In this document: in pieces, positions 54,628 through 63,014 of the stretch | Position numbering within the stretch: position 1 is the first letter of the stretch | Layout: each line of letters opens with the position of its first letter | Translations under genes and position numbers: made by a program | Origin: Simplicispira metamorpha | GTDB lineage: Bacteria > Pseudomonadota > Gammaproteobacteria > Burkholderiales > Burkholderiaceae_C | NCBI RefSeq assembly: GCF_004341365.1 | Contig: NZ_SLXH01000016.1 | Coordinates: 1 to 64,000, forward strand | DNA: 64,000 bases | Direction of reading: 5' to 3' | The notes under the pieces: model-generated | What the model was told of the DNA's origin: nothing | Seen by the model: the letters and a program-made list of their open reading frames with translations, nothing else | Database searches by the model: none

Positions 54628-55350
54628 TCAGTGGCAGGCTTGCTGGTTATTGACGATGCCTTTGAGTGCGTCAGTGCTGAGAATGCGCACGTGGCGCTGC
54701 TTGACCTCGACGATACCTTCTTCGACAAACTTGGAGAAAGTGCGGCTCACCGTTTCGAGCTTGAGGCCCAGGTAACTGCCGATTTCTTCGCGCGTCATGC
54801 GCAACACCAACTCTGATTGCGAGAAGCCCCGCGCATGCAGGCGCTGCACCAGATTCAGCAAAAAAGCCGCCAGACGCTCTTCGGCACGCATGCTGCCCAG
54901 CAGCAGCATGACGCCGTGTTCGCGCACAATCTCGCGGCTCATGATCTTGTGCACATGGCTTTGCAAGGCTGTGACTTCGCGCGAGAGTTCTTCGATGCGG
55001 TCAAACGGCATCACGCAGACTTCGGCATCTTCCAGTGCCACGGCGTCACAAGTGTGGTGGTCATTGACGATGCCATCCAGGCCTATCACCTCGCCGGCCA
55101 TCTGAAAGCCCGTAACCTGGTCGCGCCCGTCTTCTGTGGCCACGCAGGTTTTGAAAAAACCGGTGCGAATGGCATAAAGCGACGTGAACGACTCACCATT
55201 GCGAAACAGCGTGCCCCCACGCTTGACCTTGCGCCGTGTGGCCACGATGTCATCAATGCGTTTGAGTTGATCGTCATTGAGGCCCAGTGGCATGCAAAGC
55301 TCTCGCAGATTACAGTTGGAGCAGGCGACTTTGATGGTTTGTGGGGTCAT
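54628..55350 (-). CDS. fnr: Oxygen-sensing transcription regulator, Crp/Fnr family
   Basis: A 240-residue regulator that binds a 4Fe-4S cluster when oxygen is low and then activates promoters. Cluster Cys are at 10, 13 and 19 (CSNCNLRELC) with the fourth at 101 (DHHTC). The cNMP-type barrel and a long dimer helix (EVTALQSHVHKIMSREIVRE) follow. The helix-turn-helix TREEIGSYLGLKLETVSRTF has the ETxSR recognition helix that reads TTGAT half-sites. Upstream starts (55419 or 55443) are possible, but the longest would overlap an FNR-like site. Divergent from hemN. Confidence 0.94.
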   Translation of the reverse strand: MTPQTIKVACSNCNLRELCMPLGLNDDQLKRIDDIVATRRKVKRGGTLFRNGESFTSLYAIRTGFFKTCVATEDGRDQVTGFQMAGEVIGLDGIVNDHHTCDAVALEDAEVCVMPFDRIEELSREVTALQSHVHKIMSREIVREHGVMLLLGSMRAEERLAAFLLNLVQRLHARGFSQSELVLRMTREEIGSYLGLKLETVSRTFSKFVEEGIVEVKQRHVRILSTDALKGIVNNQQACH

Positions 55351-55436
55351 GTGGGCAGACACGTGTCCAGTATCAGGCTGAGGGTCAAGCGCATCAACGG
55401 CGCCAAGATGAAGGGCCATGGAAGTGCGGTGGGCGG

Positions 55437-55450
55437 CTGACATGTATCAA
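55437..55450. promoter_or_regulatory. FNR-like site upstream of fnr
   Basis: Minus strand TTGATACATGTCAG, 9 of 10 consensus positions. It lies 87 bp before the fnr ATG and could serve autoregulation. Confidence 0.55.
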
Positions 55451-55502
55451 ATTATCACCCATCCCTTCGGCGGTGAGTGCCAATCCGCTTTTGGGAGGCT
55501 GC

Positions 55503-55516
55503 TTGATCAAGGTCAA
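55503..55516. promoter_or_regulatory. FNR-like site upstream of hemN
   Basis: TTGATCAAGGTCAA, a full match to TTGAY-N4-RTCAA, 53 bp before the hemN ATG. Confidence 0.8.
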
Positions 55517-55568
55517 GGAGGCTGGTGGTGGTTTCCGGCACAGTGTTTCAGCACACAAGGACGTTCCA

Positions 55569-56951
55569 ATGACCGCTGTTTCCCCTGAATTGTTGACCCG
55601 GTTTGATGTGCCCGGGCCGCGCTATACCTCCTACCCTACGGCTGATCGGTTCGTCGAGGCTTTTGGTGATGGCGATTACGTGCTCGCCCTGCAACAGCGC
55701 AGACTGGGAACCGCTGCAAAAGCGCTGCCTTTGTCTATCTATGTGCATATTCCGTTTTGTGAGTCCCTGTGCTACTACTGCGCATGCAACAAGATCATCA
55801 CCAAGCACCAAGATCGTGCGGATCTGTATTTGCGCTATCTCGCACGCGAAATCGACTTGCACACGGCGCACTGCGGCAAAGGTCAGGTCGTCAGTCAGTT
55901 GCACCTGGGCGGTGGCACCCCCACTTTTTTGTCGGACGATGGCCTGCGCGACCTGATGGCGCTGCTCAAAAGCAGCTTCACGCTGGCGCCCGGTGGGGAG
56001 TATTCGATTGAAGTCGATCCTCGCACGGTAGACGCACAGCGGCTGGCGTTGCTGGCGCAGTTGGGTTTTAACCGGTTGAGCTTTGGCGTCCAAGATTTTG
56101 ATCCCGAAGTGCAGAAAGCGGTGCACCGTATCCAGCCTGCTGAGCAGGTGTTTGCGTTGGTAGAGTCCGCGCGTAACTTGGGATTTGAGTCGGTCAATAT
56201 TGATTTGATTTACGGATTGCCACGCCAGACCAGCGCCTCGTTTGACCGCACGCTGGCGCAGGTAGCGCAGTTGCGTCCAGACCGCATTGCGTTGTATGCC
56301 TATGCGCATTTGCCTGATCGCTTCAAGCCACAGCGGCGCATCATCAGCGCTGATTTACCCGTTGCGTCTGCCAAAGTCGGCATGTTGGCCAGTTCGCTCG
56401 ATGCTTTCAGCCAAGCTGGGTACGTGTATGTGGGCATGGATCACTTTGCGTTGCCCACGGATGCACTTGCTATTGCCAAACGCCAGGGCCGTTTGCACCG
56501 CAACTTCCAAGGCTACAGCACCCAGCCCGATTGTGATTTGATTGGCCTGGGGGTGTCCGCTATTGGCCGTGTGGGCGCTACTTACAGCCAGAACGCCAAG
56601 ACACTGGATGAGTACTACGACCACTTGAACCAAGGACGCTTGCCCATCGTGCGCGGGCTGGCCTTGACGCGCGACGATCTGGTGCGCCGCGCAGCCATCA
56701 TGGCCTTGATGTGCCAGGGTGAGCTGTTGTTCGAGTCCATGGAGCAGGCTTGGTTGATTGATTTTCGGCAGTATTTCTCAGCGGAACTGGCGCAGTTGCA
56801 GGACATGGCCGACCAAGGGCTGGTAGTGCTGGATGCCGAGGGTGCACGCGTTACCGATATGGGCTGGTATTTTGTGCGCGGCATTGCCATGGTCTTTGAC
56901 CGGTATTTGCAGGCTGACCGCAACCGTACACGGTTTTCGCGCATCATCTAG
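55569..56951 (+). CDS. hemN: Oxygen-independent coproporphyrinogen III oxidase
   Basis: A 460-residue radical SAM enzyme that makes protoporphyrinogen IX without oxygen, for heme synthesis under low oxygen. The radical SAM Cys motif CESLCYYCACNK has Cys at 64, 68 and 71. The substrate-side features SYPTADRF, LHLGGGTPTFL and ARVTDMGWYFVRGIAMVFD are typical of HemN. Start at ATG 55569, 13 nt beyond TTTCAGCACACAAGG; a long upstream frame crosses both FNR sites and is not real. Confidence 0.96.
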   Translation: MTAVSPELLTRFDVPGPRYTSYPTADRFVEAFGDGDYVLALQQRRLGTAAKALPLSIYVHIPFCESLCYYCACNKIITKHQDRADLYLRYLAREIDLHTAHCGKGQVVSQLHLGGGTPTFLSDDGLRDLMALLKSSFTLAPGGEYSIEVDPRTVDAQRLALLAQLGFNRLSFGVQDFDPEVQKAVHRIQPAEQVFALVESARNLGFESVNIDLIYGLPRQTSASFDRTLAQVAQLRPDRIALYAYAHLPDRFKPQRRIISADLPVASAKVGMLASSLDAFSQAGYVYVGMDHFALPTDALAIAKRQGRLHRNFQGYSTQPDCDLIGLGVSAIGRVGATYSQNAKTLDEYYDHLNQGRLPIVRGLALTRDDLVRRAAIMALMCQGELLFESMEQAWLIDFRQYFSAELAQLQDMADQGLVVLDAEGARVTDMGWYFVRGIAMVFDRYLQADRNRTRFSRII

Positions 56952-56956
56952 GCCTC

Positions 56957-57673
56957 ATGCTTTTTTCTGTTGCCTGGACTGCTTTGATCATGGGGCTCGT
57001 GGGTGGGCCCCATTGTCTTGCCATGTGCGCTGCGCCGTGCAGTGTAGTAACTGGCCAAGGTGGTAGCACAGCGCCAGTAGAGCAGCCTCTGCGCCCACTA
57101 TCCCGGGGGGGACAGCAACGGCGGCTGTGGGCTTACCACCTGGGCCGCTTGCTGGGATATGCCAGTGTCGGGGCTTTGGCCGCCATGGCCATGCAGAGCC
57201 TGGCCTGGTTGACGGTGCAAGCAGCTGCCTTGCGTCCAGCCTGGACGATGTTGCATGTGCTGGTGCTGGCGTGGGGCTTGATGATGGTGGCGCAGGCTCG
57301 CCAACCCGCCTGGGTAGAGTCTGCCGGGCGTGCTGTCTGGGGCCGTGTACGCCCAGTGGTGGCAGCGCCAGGGGGGGCTTTTGCTGCTGGTTTTTTGTGG
57401 TCGCTGATGCCATGCGGCCTGTTGTATTCGGCTTTGCTGGTTGCCTCGCTCAGCGGCGGAGCGCTCCAGGGTGCAGTCACCATGGCCTTGTTTGCTGTGG
57501 GCAGCGGGTTGTGGCTGTTGGCGGGGCCTTGGGTCTGGTTACGGATGCGTGACCGTCTGAATGCCAAATACGATGGTGGAGGCACGCGCCTGGCAGGGGC
57601 TTTGCTGTGCGGTGTGGCAGTGTGGGCCCTGTGGTTGGGCGCCGTCCACGGCCCCGAGCTGTGGTGCCAATGA
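56957..57673 (+). CDS. DsbD_2/urease-accessory-like membrane protein near hemN
   Basis: A 238-residue inner-membrane protein with six or so helices. Two conserved motifs are seen: GGPHCLAMCAAPC in the first helix, where His and Cys suggest metal binding, and SLMPCGLLYSALL in the middle. This is the layout of the DsbD_2 (sulfite-exporter-like) family. In Pseudomonas a similar gene lies in the ccoS-hemN-anr region, so a role in copper or heme handling for the cbb3 oxidase is plausible inference. It starts 5 bp after hemN. Confidence 0.8.
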   Translation: MLFSVAWTALIMGLVGGPHCLAMCAAPCSVVTGQGGSTAPVEQPLRPLSRGGQQRRLWAYHLGRLLGYASVGALAAMAMQSLAWLTVQAAALRPAWTMLHVLVLAWGLMMVAQARQPAWVESAGRAVWGRVRPVVAAPGGAFAAGFLWSLMPCGLLYSALLVASLSGGALQGAVTMALFAVGSGLWLLAGPWVWLRMRDRLNAKYDGGGTRLAGALLCGVAVWALWLGAVHGPELWCQ

Positions 57674-57700
57674 GCGTGGGTTGGCCCACGTGCATGGTAT

Positions 57701-58516
57701 TCAGGCTGCTGCGTAGCCTTTCCACAACATGTAAGCCGCCAGGCACAGCAGCAGGCTGGCAAAAACCCGTTTGAGTTGGCGAACTGGCAGGCGGTGCGCT
57801 GCCCGTGCGCCCAGTGGAGCCGTCAAGATGCTGCCTGTGGCAATCGCAGCCAATGCGGGGAGCCAGACATACCCCAAAGCATGATCAGCCAGCCCGGGTA
57901 CCGATTGCCCCGCTACCACGTAGCCCAGCACGTTGAAAAGCGCAATCGGAAAACCCAGCGCAGCGCTGGTCGCTACGGCGTTGTGGATGGGCACGTTGCA
58001 CCAGGTCATGAAGGGCACGCTGACAAAGCCCCCGCCCGCGCCCACCAGGCCCGACAGAAAACCGATGCCACTGCCTGCGGCCAATTGACCAGCGGTGCCG
58101 GGCATTTGGCGTGAGGGCGCAGGCTTGCGGTCCTTGAACATCTGCAACGCAGAAAACCCCACAAAAAGGCCAAAGAAAATCGCCAGAAAAGAGCCTTTGA
58201 GCCAGGCAAAAACCCCCAGGCTGGCAGCCAGACTGCCCAGCATGATGCCTGGCGCCAGGCGCAGCGCCAGATCCCAGCGCACGGCGCCGCGCCGGTGGTG
58301 GGCATGCACGCTCGACAAGGAGGTAAACATGATGGTAGCCATGGAGGTGGCGATCGCCATCTTGACCGCCAAATCGGGTGCCACTTGGTGCTGGCCCAAA
58401 AAGTAGGTCAGAAACGGCACCATCAACATGCCGCCGCCAATACCCAGCAGGCCTGCCAGAAAACCGGTAGCCAGACCCAGCGCCACGAGTTGGGCTATCA
58501 AAAAAGAGCTGAGCAT
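57701..58516 (-). CDS. TauE/SafE (TSUP) family membrane transporter
   Basis: A 271-residue permease with about eight helices in two repeats. Each repeat carries a glycine-rich motif: LAGLLGIGGGMLMVPFLTYF and LSGLVGAGGGFVSVPFMTW. The family moves small anions such as sulfite or organosulfonates, but the ligand cannot be told. It is convergent with the gene before it and stands alone. Confidence 0.9.
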   Translation of the reverse strand: MLSSFLIAQLVALGLATGFLAGLLGIGGGMLMVPFLTYFLGQHQVAPDLAVKMAIATSMATIMFTSLSSVHAHHRRGAVRWDLALRLAPGIMLGSLAASLGVFAWLKGSFLAIFFGLFVGFSALQMFKDRKPAPSRQMPGTAGQLAAGSGIGFLSGLVGAGGGFVSVPFMTWCNVPIHNAVATSAALGFPIALFNVLGYVVAGQSVPGLADHALGYVWLPALAAIATGSILTAPLGARAAHRLPVRQLKRVFASLLLCLAAYMLWKGYAAA

Positions 58517-58620
58517 GGAGCAGGGGCCACACAGGGGCCTGAAGAAGATGCTGGGGAGGAAATGTTGGCCCGTGGGACGTTGCGGCCCAATAGCGGCGCC
58601 AGCCCAGCGGTAAATCAGGT

Positions 58621-58791
58621 GTCTGCAAGTGCCGCCGGACCGGCATCCTGAACCGGGGGTTCAGGTGGGCGAGGGCAGGCTGGCGTTGGGTTCATCTGAC
58701 GCGAGATGATCACGCTCACCAGCCGATGTACCAAGCCCGGGCTCAATGAGCATTGGTTCAAGGAAATATAAAGCCCGGCAGCACCGCAGAC
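58621..58791 (-). ncRNA. ssrS: 6S RNA
   Basis: A 171-nt RNA whose ends pair (GTCTGC at the 5' end with GCAGAC at the 3' end; GTGCTGCC with GGCGGCAC). Like E. coli 6S, it has a 3'-side hairpin CCTGAACC/GGTTCAGG and the stretch GGCTGGTGAGC before a variable loop. It lies downstream of zapA on the same strand, the usual place of ssrS in beta- and gammaproteobacteria. A TACAAT -10 precedes it by 6 nt. It would bind RNA polymerase holoenzyme. Confidence 0.87.
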
Positions 58792-58797
58792 GCAGCC

Positions 58798-58803
58798 ATT
58801 GTA
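58798..58803 (-). promoter_or_regulatory. -10 element of the 6S RNA gene
   Basis: TACAAT on the minus strand, 6 nt before the predicted 6S RNA 5' end. Confidence 0.65.
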
Positions 58804-58844
58804 GGGGTTTGGCGCGGTGTTGCAGGCGTGCAGCCGTGCCGTCG

Positions 58845-59192
58845 TCAGGGGTTCTGGGGTGCACCGCCCAGCGCATCGTCCAGGCGTTGTAGCAATGCGG
58901 CTATCTGCTGTTGGTGCTCTGGTGGATCGGCGGGGGGCTGTTGTGCATGTTCGGCGCCAGCGGCCTGCGCGGCGGCGCTCAGGTCGTTGGCTTCGCGGTC
59001 GGCCAGATCGAAGGCGATGTTCAGTGCCGTTAGTACCGCAATGCGCTCGCGCGAGCGCACCTTGCCTGCGTCCCGGATGCGCGTCATGGCGGTGTCCACC
59101 CGTTCCACGGCCTCAAGCAGGCGCGCTTCGCGCCCTTCGGGGCAGCCCAGCAAGTAGCTTTGCTGCATGATCTGCACCTCAATTTGCTTCAT
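58845..59192 (-). CDS. zapA: Cell division protein ZapA
   Basis: A 115-residue protein that bundles FtsZ at the division site. The N-terminal head (MKQIEVQIMQQSYLLGCPEG) and the conserved ERIAVLTALNIAFDLADRE helix are typical. The coiled-coil C-terminus ends in a Pro/Gln-rich tail. It overlaps the upstream zapB-like gene by 4 bp (ATGA) and precedes the 6S RNA. Confidence 0.93.
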   Translation of the reverse strand: MKQIEVQIMQQSYLLGCPEGREARLLEAVERVDTAMTRIRDAGKVRSRERIAVLTALNIAFDLADREANDLSAAAQAAGAEHAQQPPADPPEHQQQIAALLQRLDDALGGAPQNP

Positions 59193-59434
59193 TCGGCGTC
59201 GTCTTTCGGGACAGGGGTTGCGGGCGGTGTCAGGGCCTGTACGCGCGCACGCGCCGTTTGCAGTCGCGACTTGAGGGAATCACGCTCTTGCGTGAGTGCG
59301 GCCACCTGTTGTGCCAGTTGTGCGTTGGTGCGTTGCAGCTCTGCCAGGCGCAGTAGCAGCCGCTCTACACGCTCGGCGATTTGTTCAATGGGGGGCAAAG
59401 AGGCCATGGCCGCAATTGTAGGGTTGCAGGCCAA
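59189..59434 (-). CDS. ZapB-like coiled-coil protein
   Basis: An 81-residue protein that is almost all coiled coil (QIAERVERLLLRLAELQRTN, then AALTQERDSLKSRLQTARAR). The length, composition and position before zapA fit ZapB-type division proteins. It lacks sharper motifs, so the name rests on context. Divergent from the cobalamin riboswitch. Confidence 0.75.
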   Translation of the reverse strand: MACNPTIAAMASLPPIEQIAERVERLLLRLAELQRTNAQLAQQVAALTQERDSLKSRLQTARARVQALTPPATPVPKDDAE

Positions 59435-59452
59435 AGCGCCGTAGAATCCGCG

Positions 59453-59667
59453 CCGTTGGTGCTCGCGGCGTGGTTCACAGGCCGCAGTTCAACGGGAAGC
59501 AGGGACGCGGTGCCAGTGCCAGCCACAGTCACCGTCCAGCCTGCGCTGCCCCCGCAACGGTCAGCGGCCGAATCCTTTGATTCACTCTCCATCACACAGT
59601 CACTGGGTGCCTTGAACAAGCGCCTGGGAAGGCTTTGGAGAGCGCGCCGCCAGCCCGGATACCGGCC
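59453..59667 (+). promoter_or_regulatory. Cobalamin riboswitch
   Basis: It has the conserved cobalamin elements in order: aacgggaa at 59491-59498, gctgcccccgcaacgg at 59545-59560, and the B12 box cagcccggataccggcc at 59651-59667. It lies 95 bp before a BtuB-type receptor gene, so B12 would turn the operon off. A GC-rich stretch after the B12 box could form the expression platform. Confidence 0.93.
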
Positions 59668-59762
59668 AACACGGTGGTGGTGCGTGCCCCTGGGGGCCGT
59701 GCTGTCGTATTGCCCAATGTCGGCGGGGAAGCCGGCACGGGTCATTCTCTGCTTTGACTCCC

Positions 59763-61631
59763 ATGAAGAATTTTCCACTCCCCGCACGCCTGGCCGTGCC
59801 CTTGAACTTGCGCCTTGGCGTGCTGGCACTGGCGGCCCTGACCGCCAGCACTGTCCAGGCGCAAGAGGGCAGCGCAACCTTGCTGGCGCAGAACCTGCGC
59901 GCACCGTCTCTGGCCGATGTGGTGGTGGCTGCCACGCGCACGCCCCAGCCCCTGGCCGATTTGGTAGCCGATGTGTCCATCGTGGACCGCGAAACCATCG
60001 AGGCCAGCGGCGCCACCGGCCTGGCCGATGTGCTGGCGCGCCTGCCCGGCGTGGAAATCTCGCGCAATGGCGGCCCTGGAACCACTACCAGCGTGTTTTT
60101 GCGCGGTGCCGAGTCGCGCTTCACGGCGGTGTATATCGACGGCGTGCGGATCGATTCGCAGTCCACGGGTGGTGCTGGCTGGGAGGCCATTCCGCTGTCG
60201 CTGATCGAACGCATTGAAGTGCTGCGCGGCCCGGCAGGCGCGGTGTATGGCTCGGACGCGCTGGGCGGTGTGGTGCAGATTTTCACGCGCCGGGGCGAAG
60301 CGGGTGTAGCGCCCTACGTGGGCGTGGGCGTGGGCAGCCGGGGCACGTACAAGATGGATGCTGGCATCAGCGGCGCCAACGGCACGCTGGACTACGCCCT
60401 GGGCATTGCACGGGATGAAAGTGATGGCTTCAACGCCCGCCCCATCGCCGGGCAAAACCCCGATGCCGATGGTTACCGCTCCACCTCCGGCAACGCGCGC
60501 CTGGGGCTGCAAATCAATGCTGCCCACCGCATCGAGGGCACGCTGCTGGCCAACGACATCAACAGCGGTTACGACAACGGCCTGGGCAAGGACGACCGCA
60601 ACCAGCACCGGCTGCATGCCCTGGGCCTGCACTGGCAGGCGCAGTGGAGTGCCAACTACAAAACCCGCCTGTCCGTCACCGATGGGCGTGACCAGTATGA
60701 AACCTCGCCCTCGCCCTACCTGACCGAAACCAAGCTGCGCGGCTACCTGCTCCAGAACGAATGGCGCTATGGCGCGCACCAGTTCACCGCTGCGCTGGAG
60801 CGGCGCGAAGACCACCTCACCAACGCCCCCATTGACCGCAGCCGATCGCAAGACGCACTGGCCCTGGGATATGGCTACCAGGCCGGTGCGCACACGGTGC
60901 AGCTCAACGCGCGCCACGACTCCGACAGCGAATTCGGTGGCAAAGGCACGGGCAGCGTCTCGTATGGCTATGCCATCACGCCACAGTGGCGCGCTACGGC
61001 CTCGGTGGGCACGGCGTTCCGGGCGCCCACGCTCTACCACCGTTTCAGTGACTACGGCCTGGCATCGCTGCAGCCCGAAACCAGCCGCAATGCGGAAATC
61101 GGCCTGCGCTGGGCCCAGGGCAGCAACACCTTCTCGGTGGTGGCCTACCGCAACCGCGTGCGCAATCTGATTGCCTACGGCGCTGCGGGCAGTTGCGTTT
61201 CTCCTTGGGGCTGCTACGGCAACACCGCCCGCGCCGTTTATGAAGGCGTCACGCTGGCGGGCGCCTACCGCATCGCTGGGGTGAACCTGCGCGGCTCCAT
61301 CGACCTGCAAAACCCGCGCGATACCGCCACCGGCAAGCAACTGGCCCGCCGCGCCAAGCGCCACGCCACGCTGGGCGCCGACACGCAATGGGCTGGCTGG
61401 ACGCTGGGTGCCGAGGTGCAGGCATCGGGCCAGCGCTTTGACGAAGCGGCCAATACCCGGGTGCTGGGCGGCTATGGGCTGGTCAACCTGTACGCCAGTA
61501 CCCGCCTGGCGCGCGACTACACCGTGCTGGTGCGCCTGGACAACCTGGCCGACAAGGACTACCAGCTGGCGCGCACCTACGCCACCGCAGGCCGCACGTT
61601 CTATGTGGGCCTGAAGTGGGCGCCCCAGTGA
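59763..61631 (+). CDS. btuB: TonB-dependent vitamin B12 receptor (BtuB-like)
   Basis: A 622-residue outer-membrane receptor (E. coli BtuB 614). The signal peptide ends TASTVQAQ. The TonB box lies near LADVVVAATR. The plug has VSIVDRETIEASGATGLADV and IERIEVLRGPAGAVYGSDA, and the barrel ends TYATAGRTFYVGLKWAPQ. The riboswitch directly upstream and the cobalamin genes after it support B12 or a corrinoid as the ligand. ATG 59763 was preferred over an in-frame TTG at 59754. Confidence 0.93.
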   Translation: MKNFPLPARLAVPLNLRLGVLALAALTASTVQAQEGSATLLAQNLRAPSLADVVVAATRTPQPLADLVADVSIVDRETIEASGATGLADVLARLPGVEISRNGGPGTTTSVFLRGAESRFTAVYIDGVRIDSQSTGGAGWEAIPLSLIERIEVLRGPAGAVYGSDALGGVVQIFTRRGEAGVAPYVGVGVGSRGTYKMDAGISGANGTLDYALGIARDESDGFNARPIAGQNPDADGYRSTSGNARLGLQINAAHRIEGTLLANDINSGYDNGLGKDDRNQHRLHALGLHWQAQWSANYKTRLSVTDGRDQYETSPSPYLTETKLRGYLLQNEWRYGAHQFTAALERREDHLTNAPIDRSRSQDALALGYGYQAGAHTVQLNARHDSDSEFGGKGTGSVSYGYAITPQWRATASVGTAFRAPTLYHRFSDYGLASLQPETSRNAEIGLRWAQGSNTFSVVAYRNRVRNLIAYGAAGSCVSPWGCYGNTARAVYEGVTLAGAYRIAGVNLRGSIDLQNPRDTATGKQLARRAKRHATLGADTQWAGWTLGAEVQASGQRFDEAANTRVLGGYGLVNLYASTRLARDYTVLVRLDNLADKDYQLARTYATAGRTFYVGLKWAPQ

Positions 61632-61658
61632 CCTGAACCCGCAAAGCACCGCCGCACC

Positions 61659-63014
61659 ATGACCGCCACCCCCCGCTGTCCCGCCCTGCTGATTGCCGCC
61701 CCGGCATCGGGCCAGGGTAAAACCACCGTCACGGCTGCCTTGGCACGCCTGCATACCCGCCAGGGGCGGCGCGTGCGCGTGTTCAAGTGCGGGCCGGATT
61801 TTCTGGATCCGCACTGGCACCAGCTGGCCAGCGGTGCGCCGGTTCACCAGCTCGACGGCTGGATGACCGGCCCCGCCGACATGGCCGCGCGCCTCCACGC
61901 CGCCGCGCAAGAGTCCGACCTGATCCTCATCGAAGGCGTGATGGGCCTGTTCGATGGCACGCCCAGCGCCGCCGATCTGGCCGCGCGCCTGGGTGTGCCG
62001 GTGCTGGCGGTGGTCGATGCGGCGGCCATGGCGGGAACGTTTGGCGCGCTGGTCTATGGGCTGGTGCACTACCAGCCGGGCCTGCGCTGGGCCGGTGTGC
62101 TGGCCAACCGCGTGGCCAGCCAGCACCACGCTGATTTGCTGCGCGCCGGCCTGCGCGAGCCCGCGCTGTGGCAAGGCGCGCTGGCGCGGGTGGAGCAGGG
62201 TGCGGACAAATCCCTGCTGCCCGAGCGCCACCTGGGCCTGGTGGCCGCACACGAGCTGCACGACGCCCTGGAGCGCCTGGACGCTGCCGCCGATGCGCTG
62301 GACGCCACCGCGCTGGGCCAGCGCTCCTGGGCCGACTGGCAGGATTGGGCCGTGGAGTTCCCCGCGCCCGGCCCCGACCTGGCCGCCGACGAGCCTCCCG
62401 GCCCCTGGCTGCAAGGGCGCACCGTGGCCGTGGCGCGCGATGCCGCCTTCAGCTTCATCTACCCGGCCAACCTCGATTGCCTGGAGGCCATGGGCGCGCG
62501 GCTGGCATTTTTCTCGCCGCTGGCGGGCGATGCCTTGCCAGTGTGCGATGCCATCTGGTTGCCCGGCGGCTACCCTGAACTGCACGCGCCAGCCCTGCGC
62601 GCCAACCAGACGCTGCAAGACGGCCTGCGTGCGCACATCGCCGCTGGCCTGCCCGTTTGGGCCGAATGCGGTGGCATGGTGGCGCTGTGCGAAGGCATTA
62701 CCGACCGCGACGGCCAGTTCCAGCCGCTGTGGGGCCTGTTGCCCGGGCGCGCCACCTTGCAGCCGCGCCTGGCCGGGCTGGGCATGCAGCAGCTGGCCAC
62801 CGACCAGGGCTTGCTGCGCGGCCACACCTTCCATTACTCGCGGCTGGACAGCGCCATGCCCGAGCTGGCGCGCAGCAGCCGCCCGGGCCAGCCCGCGCAG
62901 GCCGACAAGGGCGAAGCGCTGTACCGCCACGCCAGCGTGCAGGCCAGCTACTTCCACGCCTGGTTTGCCTCCCACCCGCGCGCCGTGGCCGCGCTGTTGG
63001 GCGCATTCGCATGA
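61659..63014 (+). CDS. cobB: Cobyrinate a,c-diamide synthase
   Basis: A 451-residue ATP- and glutamine-using amidotransferase (called CbiA or CobB). The P-loop-like APASGQGKTTVTAAL opens the synthetase half, with FKCGPDFLDPHWH and LILIEGVMGLFDG. The glutaminase half has the catalytic Cys in WAECGGMVALCEG and the His near YRHASVQASYFHAW. It amidates cobyrinic acid in adenosylcobalamin synthesis or salvage. Starts 27 bp after btuB and overlaps cobU (ATGA). Confidence 0.92.
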   Translation: MTATPRCPALLIAAPASGQGKTTVTAALARLHTRQGRRVRVFKCGPDFLDPHWHQLASGAPVHQLDGWMTGPADMAARLHAAAQESDLILIEGVMGLFDGTPSAADLAARLGVPVLAVVDAAAMAGTFGALVYGLVHYQPGLRWAGVLANRVASQHHADLLRAGLREPALWQGALARVEQGADKSLLPERHLGLVAAHELHDALERLDAAADALDATALGQRSWADWQDWAVEFPAPGPDLAADEPPGPWLQGRTVAVARDAAFSFIYPANLDCLEAMGARLAFFSPLAGDALPVCDAIWLPGGYPELHAPALRANQTLQDGLRAHIAAGLPVWAECGGMVALCEGITDRDGQFQPLWGLLPGRATLQPRLAGLGMQQLATDQGLLRGHTFHYSRLDSAMPELARSSRPGQPAQADKGEALYRHASVQASYFHAWFASHPRAVAALLGAFA

